From: an uncultured Bacteroidota bacterium
Lineage (GTDB): Bacteria; Bacteroidota; Bacteroidia; Flavobacteriales; Flavobacteriaceae
Assembly: GCA_903837025.1 (NCBI GenBank)
Contig: CAILTC010000405.1
Coordinates: forward strand, 1-6,726
Length of the DNA stretch: 6,726 bases
Direction: 5' to 3'
A model generated the notes under the pieces. That model ran no database searches. It saw only the letters and a list, made by a program, of their open reading frames with translations, and was not told the DNA's origin. A program made the translations under genes and the position numbers. Below are positions 1 to 4,273 of the stretch, in pieces. Positions within the stretch are counted from its first letter, which is position 1, and every line of letters begins with the position of its first letter.

Positions 1-89
1 ATAAATAAGTCTCCATTTTTATTATTTAATTGTTCAATAAACCTTTCTTTAGAAACATCTTGAAATAAATTAATATTATACTCTTCCAT
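1..89 (-). CDS. Partial gene, N-terminus of unknown protein
   Basis: The reading frame opens at an ATG at 89-87 on the minus strand and runs off the left edge. Only about 29 residues are visible, starting MEEYNINLFQDVSKERF and containing EQLNNKNGDLF. The ATG is preceded by a run of nine A and then TAAG, the A-rich leader typical of Bacteroidota starts. It points the same way as the three small genes to its right but is separated from them by the terminator at 117-141, so it may be expressed by readthrough or from a promoter that I could not find. The fragment shows no recognisable motif, signal peptide or membrane segment, and I do not recognise the protein. That it is a real gene is inferred from the open frame, the start context and the shared direction. 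Confidence 0.55.
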   Translation of the reverse strand, partial: MEEYNINLFQDVSKERFIEQLNNKNGDLF

Positions 90-110
90 CTTATTTTTTT
101 TTATAAATGT

Positions 111-141
111 ATAAAAAAGGTCTCATTTAATTTGAGACCTT
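111..141 (-). terminator. Intrinsic terminator after the 63-residue gene
   Basis: AAGGTCTCA (117-125) and TGAGACCTT (133-141) form a perfect 9-bp stem with a 7-nt loop. Read on the minus strand, the stem is followed directly by a run of T (complement of 111-118). It begins 2 nt after the stop codon of the gene at 144-335. It should end the leftward transcript. Because the next gene starts at 89, it could also act as an attenuator limiting how much transcription reaches that gene. Confidence 0.85.
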
Positions 142-143
142 AC

Positions 144-335
144 TTAATTTTTATTCCATTCTGAATAAATACTTGATAACCTATTGAGAACATCTAAACA
201 TTCTTCGTTTGTTAGATTTTCATGATCTAAATCTATCCAATATTCGGGATCGTCTAACAAATTGATCATTTCTATAAAATCACTTTCAGGGTAAATATTA
301 CATAATCTCCCCACTACTTCTTGCATTACTGTCAT
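144..335 (-). CDS. Small acidic protein of unknown function (63 aa)
   Basis: This is a 63-residue frame, start ATG at 335-333, stop TAA at 146-144. The protein is acidic, especially in the middle (residues about 27-46, including LLDDPEYWIDLDHENLTNEE), and ends in EWNKN. It has no cysteine cluster, signal peptide or membrane segment and looks like a small soluble cytoplasmic protein. A second in-frame ATG at codon 4 is an alternative start. Only 4 nt separate it from the stop of the 125-residue gene upstream, so the two are very likely cotranscribed and perhaps translationally coupled. The terminator at 117-141 immediately follows. I do not recognise the family. A small acidic protein at the end of a small-gene operon could be a binding partner of the more basic protein encoded first, but that is only a guess. 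Confidence 0.7.
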   Translation of the reverse strand: MTVMQEVVGRLCNIYPESDFIEMINLLDDPEYWIDLDHENLTNEECLDVLNRLSSIYSEWNKN

Positions 336-339
336 ATTT

Positions 340-717
340 TTAAAATTTTATATCTACTATTACTAATTCATTTTTTGCCCCCATATAATCAAATGCTAAT
401 CCTGTTTTGTCTGGAAATTCTGCATTCCATTGTGTTCTACCATCAAGGGCTCTAAAAACAATAATCTCTCCTGATTTTGCACCAATTGTATTCAAGTGTT
501 TTGTACTAACTGTAAGTGTTTTGTATTTATACATCCCTTGATTATTGTATAACAAAACCATTGCATTATACTCATCTAAAGTGTCCATAACCATATTAGT
601 CTGTGTCTGAATATGAGTATAAAACAAACCTCTCATAACTCCATATTGATTTTCATATTTTATACAATTTAATACTTCTCTTTTAATTAAATGAATATCA
701 ATAGCTTTAACTACCAT
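340..717 (-). CDS. Unknown protein (125 aa), possibly longer at its N-terminus
   Basis: This is a 125-residue frame starting at ATG 717-715 and stopping at TAA 342-340. The composition suggests a soluble mixed alpha/beta protein: a helical-looking N-terminus (VVKAIDIHLIKREVLNCI), then beta-like stretches (YKYKTLTVSTK, GEIIVFRALDG, ELVIVDIKF). It has one cysteine and no membrane segment or signal peptide. I do not recognise it. It sits between the 143-residue gene upstream and the 63-residue gene 4 nt downstream in one leftward set. The start is uncertain. A short frame (707-754) begins exactly like the 143-residue gene and overlaps this start. Removing one A from its run of nine A (719-727) would fuse it in frame, adding MSTFTKGKVKKK and giving about 137 residues. 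As written, ATG 717 with an A-rich leader is a workable start. Confidence 0.7.
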   Translation of the reverse strand: MVVKAIDIHLIKREVLNCIKYENQYGVMRGLFYTHIQTQTNMVMDTLDEYNAMVLLYNNQGMYKYKTLTVSTKHLNTIGAKSGEIIVFRALDGRTQWNAEFPDKTGLAFDYMGAKNELVIVDIKF

Positions 718-754
718 CTTTTTTTTTAACCTTCCCTTTTGTAAATGTGCTCAT
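707..754 (-). CDS. 15-codon leader frame or frameshifted 5' end of the 125-residue gene
   Basis: ATG at 754-752 opens a frame reading MSTFTKGKVKKKDGS and stops at TAA 709-707, overlapping the start of the next gene at 717. Its first six codons and the base upstream are identical to the start of the 143-residue gene at 1257 (19 bp match, 737-755 against 1240-1258), so it is unlikely to be random. The frame contains nine consecutive A (complement of 719-727) just before the ATG at 717. With eight A the frame would continue straight into the 125-residue gene. It may be a true leader peptide coupled to that gene, a slippage-controlled start, or a gene broken by a single-base change or read error. 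Confidence 0.45.
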   Translation of the reverse strand: MSTFTKGKVKKKDGS

Positions 755-825
755 AGTTTATATTTTTTTTATTTTTTATTTTTTATAATTAATTGTTTAT
801 TATTCAACAACCATACCCGGTAAAT

Positions 826-1257
826 CTATCTTCTTATGTATTCAATGTTAAACAAATACCCGATAAGATTCCTGTTTTCTCCAGTTACAACATCACTTGT
901 AATGCCTCTTGCCATTCTTGTTCCTGTTTCAGATTTTAAAAAGAATTCCATCTTTTCTTCATTAAATACAATACTCAACATTAATGAACTAACTCTTTCT
1001 TTCATAACATCTGATAAACCTCTATACCAAGACAGAACATTAAATTCTACTGGTGCGATATCTTTAAAAATTAAAGATAAATGAACATTAATTCCAGAAC
1101 CTTTTACTATATCATCAAAGATTACAGAATTCTCTGTTAGTTGTCCAGTTCTAATCAATCTAGAAACAATCATTAAAGTTGACTGACTAGCTCTTAATTC
1201 TTTTTCAGTAACCTTTTTTACTGATTTTTTAATTCTGTTTTTTGTAAATGTGCTCAT
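826..1257 (-). CDS. Unknown protein with lysine-rich N-terminus (143 aa)
   Basis: This is a 143-residue frame, start ATG 1257-1255, stop TAG 828-826. The first 20 residues are strongly basic (MSTFTKNRIKKSVKKVTEKE), followed by a likely helix (LRASQSTLMIVSRLIRTGQL). A mixed alpha/beta body follows, with hydrophobic strands near residues 54-64 and 91-97, and the tail is IEYIRR. It has no signal peptide, membrane segment or cysteine. The basic start could bind nucleic acid, but no known DNA-binding fold is visible and I do not recognise the family. It is the first gene of the leftward set. A promoter candidate and a palindrome lie 50-110 bp upstream. The gap to the next frame (755-825) is AT-rich, with no terminator or promoter that I can see, so cotranscription is likely. 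The frame on the opposite strand here is a shadow. Confidence 0.72.
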   Translation of the reverse strand: MSTFTKNRIKKSVKKVTEKELRASQSTLMIVSRLIRTGQLTENSVIFDDIVKGSGINVHLSLIFKDIAPVEFNVLSWYRGLSDVMKERVSSLMLSIVFNEEKMEFFLKSETGTRMARGITSDVVTGENRNLIGYLFNIEYIRR

Positions 1258-1305
1258 AATTATATATTTGTTTTATTTGTTAATTTTTTATTGAATTATC
1301 ATTAT

Positions 1306-1319
1306 ATATAGCGCTATAT
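1306..1319. promoter_or_regulatory. 14-bp perfect palindrome, operator candidate
   Basis: ATATAGCGCTATAT is a perfect palindrome of two ATATAG half-sites with a CG centre. It lies in the probable 5' leader of the leftward gene set, about 15 bp downstream of the -7-like element at 1335-1342. That is a usual place for a repressor operator. It could also be a chance palindrome in AT-rich DNA, although the GCGC centre is unusual here. Confidence 0.4.
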
Positions 1320-1334
1320 TTTTTAATTTCTATA

Positions 1335-1369
1335 CAAAAGTAATACGTAAATAGAGTATTTAATAACAA
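1335..1369 (-). promoter_or_regulatory. Bacteroidota-type promoter candidate for the leftward genes
   Basis: On the minus strand, TACTTTTG (1342-1335) matches the Bacteroidota -7 consensus TAnnTTTG exactly. A TTG lies upstream at 1369-1367, giving a spacer of 24 bp, longer than the usual 19 or so, so the -33 assignment is weak. Transcription would begin near 1328, leaving a leader of about 70 nt before the ATG at 1257. Confidence 0.45.
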
Positions 1370-1659
1370 TTTGATGATTAGTTACGAATTCGACTGTAAG
1401 GATATAATTGAGAATTAGTTACATTATACTCGCACGTTTTTTTTGCTTCTGTAGCTCAATAAATGTGTTTTTTTGGCAAAAGTTACGAATGATATTTTTT
1501 TGTTAATGTAATTTCGTAAGGTTTTGGTATGTAGTTTTTTAATCATTATTTTTTGTGCTAAAAACAAGATAAAAACAGGTGTTTTAGATTAAAAATTCAG
1601 TGTTTTGGAGATTGAATTAATCAAGGGATTTTTTAATATGGTGGGTAGTTCAAATCTAT

Positions 1660-1677
1660 TATATAGACTACTATATA
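1660..1677. repeat. Inverted repeat TATATAG-ACTA-CTATATA
   Basis: Two perfect 7-bp arms are separated by ACTA. The half-site ATATAG is the same as in the palindrome at 1306-1319, but the spacer is 4 bp instead of 2. It could be a second site for the same regulator. AT-rich composition makes chance occurrence fairly likely. Confidence 0.35.
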
Positions 1678-1709
1678 TCTATATCATCCTATTGTTTCTC
1701 GCTTTTGAG

Positions 1710-1738
1710 CAAAAAAGTACAAATCCAATACTTTTTTG
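1710..1738. repeat. 10-bp perfect inverted repeat (hairpin)
   Basis: CAAAAAAGTA (1710-1719) pairs perfectly with TACTTTTTTG (1729-1738) across a 9-nt loop. Low GC content makes it a weak RNA hairpin or terminator, but as DNA it is a symmetrical site of the size bound by dimeric regulators or recombinases. It lies about 200 bp upstream of the 70-residue gene. Confidence 0.45.
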
Positions 1739-1937
1739 ATAAAATCATTAATCAAAAAAACGCTATAATTACCCTGATTTGCAGTAGTTAAAAATCCTAA
1801 TTACGTACTTTTATGGGATGACTGGAGTACATAAAACGCAATGTAATTTTCTTTAAAACAACAGCTATTTGTTAATTAGTGCGTTAAAAAGAATGTGTTT
1901 ATGTTGCTAATTGAAATCAAATTCATATTTTCGCACA

Positions 1938-2150
1938 ATGTTAATTACTAGACAAGACATATTATCCCTAAAAAATCTCTCTACTTCAAAAGAACTTGTT
2001 CCAGTTGAGAAGATACCAACTACTTTCAAAAGTGATTTCCAACTATTCTTTTTTGGAAAAACTTTAGTAAAAGAGAATAATATTCTTTTTGTGTACCCTC
2101 ACGATATTAAGATGTGGGTTCGCTTTATATTCAACAAATATAAAGACTAA
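1938..2150 (+). CDS. Unknown small protein (70 aa) paired with Fic gene
   Basis: I start this gene at ATG 1938. An in-frame TTG at 1911 would add nine residues but is a poorer start. It stops at TAA 2148-2150. The 70-residue product begins MLITRQDILSLKNLSTSK and ends KMWVRFIFNKYKD, with a hydrophobic, aromatic-rich centre and C-terminus (FQLFFFGKTLV, NILFVYPHDIKMWVRFIF). It is net basic, has no cysteine, and its hydrophobic runs are too short for a clear membrane helix. I do not recognise the family. The Fic gene starts 6 nt after its stop, so the two form an operon. The position fits an antitoxin, chaperone or targeting partner of Fic. The Fic protein already carries its own inhibitory-type motif, which makes a classical separate antitoxin less certain. 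Confidence 0.65.
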   Translation: MLITRQDILSLKNLSTSKELVPVEKIPTTFKSDFQLFFFGKTLVKENNILFVYPHDIKMWVRFIFNKYKD

Positions 2151-2156
2151 TACTAA

Positions 2157-2954
2157 ATGCTTCCTGACTATCTTCAAAACTTTAATGAAGCCTTACAAAA
2201 ATTTCAAGATAAATTTCCGAAAGGTAAATGGTCTGTTGATTTTAAAGAGAGTATAATTAATGACTATTCCTTTTATTCTTCAAGAATTGAGGATGAAAAA
2301 TTACTTTATGGTGATACCATAAAGTTTTTAAACAATGAATTTATCCGTGTTGGAAAATTAACTTCTTTACTTAATATCTCCAATCACAAAGATGTTTTAA
2401 AATCATTGTTAGAAAAGTTTGAAGATTTTCAATTAACCGAGGAAATTGTAAAAGGCATTCATCGTGATTTAATGAGTTCCGATTTAGCTTGGGAAGTTGA
2501 ATTTAAGCCGGAATTAATTGGTGAATATAGAAACATTCCGACTGTTGGATCAAGAGAACCTTTTTTTGAAAACAAAGAATATGCACCGCATTACAATTTA
2601 GAAATTATAATGGCTTCGCATATTAATCTATTTACTGCCCGATTTGAAAACATTGATAATTCGAAACAAGCCACCCATTTACTAACGGCTATATCCTTTT
2701 TTCATAATACCTTTTTAAACTCAATACATCCCTTTGCTGATGGCAATGGGAGGGTTTGCAGAATAATTATGGGAGCTATTATGATGAAACATAATTGTCC
2801 TCCTATATTTCCTCTGATTACAGAACCGGAACATCAAATTGAATATATTACAACTATTGTAAATTGTGAACTACAAAAAAACAATGAATTATTAGTACGG
2901 TATTTTGCAAAAGGTATGACCGAAAGTTTGCTAAAAAGAGTTAATGAATTATAG
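2157..2954 (+). CDS. Fic family protein, probable protein AMP-transferase
   Basis: This is a 265-residue protein. The Fic signature HPFADGNGRVCR at residues 191-202 is intact. It holds the catalytic His191, the acidic residue that binds metal, the glycines of the phosphate-binding loop and the terminal arginine. Upstream, GEYRNI (122-127) matches the conserved region before the Fic core. SSRIED at residues 41-46 matches the N-terminal inhibitory motif (S/T)xxxE(G/N) except that Asp replaces Gly or Asn at the end. Glu45 would be the inhibitory glutamate. Proteins of this layout are class II Fic enzymes, which usually transfer AMP from ATP to a hydroxyl on a target protein and are held off by their own N-terminal helix. 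The target is unknown. It follows the 70-residue gene by 6 nt and no clear terminator follows. The enzymatic activity is inferred from the motif. UMP transfer or another nucleotide transfer is possible. Confidence 0.93.
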   Translation: MLPDYLQNFNEALQKFQDKFPKGKWSVDFKESIINDYSFYSSRIEDEKLLYGDTIKFLNNEFIRVGKLTSLLNISNHKDVLKSLLEKFEDFQLTEEIVKGIHRDLMSSDLAWEVEFKPELIGEYRNIPTVGSREPFFENKEYAPHYNLEIIMASHINLFTARFENIDNSKQATHLLTAISFFHNTFLNSIHPFADGNGRVCRIIMGAIMMKHNCPPIFPLITEPEHQIEYITTIVNCELQKNNELLVRYFAKGMTESLLKRVNEL

Positions 2955-3171
2955 TATTTTTGTAACTGTTTTTTAAGTAATTGTCAGAAAGTTGAAAATT
3001 TCACATCTAGTGATTTTGTTCAAAAGAAAAAAAATAAAGCCAGAGGTTTTAATCATTATCTCATTCATCAATATAAACTTTCTTTAGTCCAAGTATTTAT
3101 TTATTCGTTTCATTCTGAAAATTTCAATTGTAAAACAACTTCGTTTTAATATGTTTTATATATTTTAATTA

Positions 3172-3318
3172 CTAAAAATTTATTATTATGATTGAGAAGT
3201 AGCTCCGTCCAGTAAAAACAGCAGCAATTGACCTTCATTTTTTAGCATAATAATAGCAAAACTTTAGCGCAAAAAATCCCTCCATTTCAGTTTCACACCG
3301 TAAATTTACGTTGACACC
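3172..3318 (-). pseudogene. Possible degenerate dispersed repeat with coding-like frame
   Basis: The frame has no start codon of its own other than internal ones, and an in-frame TGA lies at 3237-3235. The pieces on either side (EMEGFFALKFCYYYAKK and RSIAAVFTGRSYFS) stay in register for about 45 codons. I recall near-identical phrases, with Trp in place of the TGA, in small hypothetical proteins from flavobacterial genomes, but cannot check that here. It is more likely a noncoding repeat that is often mis-annotated as coding than a decayed functional gene. Confidence 0.3.
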
Positions 3319-3412
3319 CTAGATCCAAATTTGCTTTAATTTGCTATAGGCAAAATCCATTAAATCAGTACTTTACCATAAGAAATAACCATAAACAAAT
3401 TACTAACACTCC

Positions 3413-3443
3413 TTTGTAATGCGTTTATTTGCCCTTATCTTAG
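3413..3443 (+). promoter_or_regulatory. Bacteroidota-type promoter for the 140-residue gene
   Basis: TTTG at 3413-3416 is followed, after exactly 19 bp, by TATCTTAG at 3436-3443, which differs from the -7 consensus TAnnTTTG at one base. This is the standard Bacteroidota spacing. Transcription would begin near 3450, giving a leader of about 28 nt. An inverted repeat, ATAATC (3451-3456) with GATTAT (3465-3470), lies in that leader and could be an operator. Confidence 0.6.
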
Positions 3444-3477
3444 CTATGGAATAATCAAATAAACGATTATCGATACT

Positions 3478-3900
3478 ATGACAAATAAGATAACAGAATT
3501 GCTACAAAGAGAATTTGATTTTAATGATACACTAATGGTCTTAAAATCTCCAATAAATATTTACTGGACTTGGGGTGTAGAAAAGATTTATAAAATCGAA
3601 AATCAAGGATTAGTTTTAAAAGTAAACGGACATCACTGGAAAAACTTTGTACTTATTACTTTGGGTTGGAATGACACCTATACGGTCTCTCTGTTAGATG
3701 CAGAATTAAACCCAACCAAAACTATTACCGAGATTTATTACGATATGTTACAAAACACCATCGATAAAGAAATAGAATACATTGAAGCTTATGGGGAGTA
3801 TAAAAACCTCCCTTCTTGTTTATTGCAGGGAAACACCTGCTTTTTAAATCCAAGGTGTCAACACAAAGTACAGGAAAAGTGGTGCAACCACCAAAATTAA
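3478..3900 (+). CDS. Unknown protein (140 aa) with Cys/His-rich C-terminus
   Basis: The start is ATG 3478, 35 nt after a good promoter candidate, and the stop is TAA 3898-3900. Residues 1-105 look like one compact soluble domain: helix (ITELLQREF), then strands with conserved-looking aromatics (IYWTWGVEKIYKIENQGLVLKVNG, FVLITLGWNDTYTVSLLD), then a long helix (TEIYYDMLQNTIDKEIEYIEAY). I recall small uncharacterised proteins of this pattern from Bacteroidota mobile elements, unverified. The last 30 residues are different in character and hold C114, C121, C127, H129, C136 and H138, which could bind a metal, or could be a replaced tail read into foreign sequence. It appears to be transcribed alone. 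A terminator lies about 225 nt downstream (4125-4158). No function can be assigned. Confidence 0.75.
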   Translation: MTNKITELLQREFDFNDTLMVLKSPINIYWTWGVEKIYKIENQGLVLKVNGHHWKNFVLITLGWNDTYTVSLLDAELNPTKTITEIYYDMLQNTIDKEIEYIEAYGEYKNLPSCLLQGNTCFLNPRCQHKVQEKWCNHQN

Positions 3901-3949
3901 AGCGCTAAATTAAAGCTAATGTTTCACAATGAATGTGAAACCACCAAAA
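3886..3949. repeat. Short direct repeats and hairpin at the 3' end of the 140-residue gene
   Basis: AACCACCAAAA occurs at 3886-3896 and 3939-3949. Between them AAATTAAAGC occurs at 3894-3903 and 3907-3916. GTTTCACA (3921-3928) pairs with TGTGAAAC (3934-3941) around a 5-nt loop. A second small hairpin, GTGGT-GCA-ACCAC, covers 3879-3891. The cluster spans the stop codon and may mark a small duplication or rearrangement. It lacks the T-run of an intrinsic terminator. Confidence 0.45.
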
Positions 3950-3959
3950 GTAAAATATT

Positions 3960-4016
3960 ATGAAAAAATACGTCGCACTCTTTACCTTGAAAATGGTGAG
4001 ATATATAATTTTCTAG
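3960..4016 (+). pseudogene. Possible truncated start of a secreted-protein gene (18 codons)
   Basis: ATG 3960 opens a frame reading MKKYVALFTLKMVRYIIF and stops at TAG 4014-4016. Two lysines followed by a hydrophobic stretch resemble the beginning of a signal peptide, and the ATG has an AT-rich leader. No continuation is seen in other frames before the terminator at 4125-4158. It could be a relic whose body was deleted, a real tiny peptide, or chance. Evidence is weak. Confidence 0.2.
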
Positions 4017-4124
4017 CGTCAAGAATTTTATAAAATTGGTATGAAGGTGTTTTTTCGTTTTCATTTTTCTGTATTTATATTTTTTGAGTTGATTTGGTTC
4101 AACCTTAAATTACATATAAAACAG

Positions 4125-4158
4125 AAAATCCATTCTTTATTAAGAGAATGGATTTTTT
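4125..4158 (+). terminator. Strong intrinsic terminator
   Basis: AAAATCCATTCT (4125-4136) and AGAATGGATTTT (4145-4156) form a perfect 12-bp stem with an 8-nt loop, ending in a run of six T (4153-4158). It serves rightward transcription from the 140-residue gene or from a gene since lost between 3960 and 4120. The A-run on the left side gives it some activity in the other direction, so it may also end the recombinase transcript (stop at 4274). Confidence 0.85.
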
Positions 4159-4273
4159 ATATTGAGGAAAGTTCTATTGCTAAAACAGTCAACTTTATTT
4201 AATTCGTTAAATGTCTCAAAAACCATTATAGCCAATTTCGCATCTTTTTGTGTGTGCTTATTTAAATCAATCC

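Larger units (their letters stand above)
1258..1937. other. 680-bp noncoding stretch between divergent transcription units
   Basis: No frame here looks coding on either strand. It contains the leftward promoter candidate and palindrome, inverted repeats at 1660-1677 and 1710-1738, and an imperfect inverted repeat pairing AACGCA (1835-1840) with TGCGTT (1880-1885). ATTAGTTAC occurs at 1377-1385 and 1414-1422, and AGTTACGAAT at 1380-1389 and 1481-1490. GTGTTTT occurs at 1579-1585 and 1600-1606, 21 bp apart. It is long for this kind of genome and could hold a small RNA, recombination sites or the worn end of an inserted element. None of these is proven. Confidence 0.5.
2955..3477. other. 523-bp noncoding stretch with a degenerate minus-strand relic
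   Basis: No intact gene is visible. On the minus strand the segment from about 3318 to 3172 reads as a protein-like frame (EMEGFFALKFCYYYAKK, then RSIAAVFTGRSYFS) interrupted by TGA at 3237-3235 and ended by TAG at 3174-3172. From memory, similar strings recur as tails of hypothetical proteins in Flavobacterium, which would make this a worn copy of a dispersed repeat. Other details: palindrome CGTAAATTTACG at 3299-3310, TGAAAATTTCA at 2993-3003 and again at 3116-3126, and AATTTGCT at 3328-3335 and 3338-3345. The right end holds the promoter for the gene at 3478. Confidence 0.45.

Noticed and set aside
836..1084. 82-codon frame on the plus strand
   Set aside because: It lies wholly within the 143-residue gene on the other strand and shows no motif or plausible start context. 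It is treated as a shadow frame.
1444..1460. String CTTCTGTAGCTCAAT resembling a tRNA D-arm start
   Set aside because: No matching acceptor stem, anticodon arm or T-arm follows. At most a chance match or tiny relic.
1377..1606. Short repeats (ATTAGTTAC, AGTTACGAAT, GTGTTTT) as replication iterons or a CRISPR array
   Set aside because: Two copies each, short and unevenly spaced, with no replication protein gene or cas genes in the window.
1710..1738. Inverted repeat as an intrinsic terminator
   Set aside because: The stem has only two or three G-C pairs, its T-run is inside the stem, and no gene ends nearby.
1911..1937. Nine-codon upstream extension from TTG for the 70-residue gene
   Set aside because: TTG is a rarer start, the ATG at 1938 is in frame, and the protein after it looks complete.
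4041..4202. 53-codon plus-strand frame beginning MKVFFRFHFSVF
   Set aside because: It reads straight through the 12-bp terminator stem and T-run at 4125-4158, and its Phe-rich composition reflects T-runs. Unlikely to be translated.
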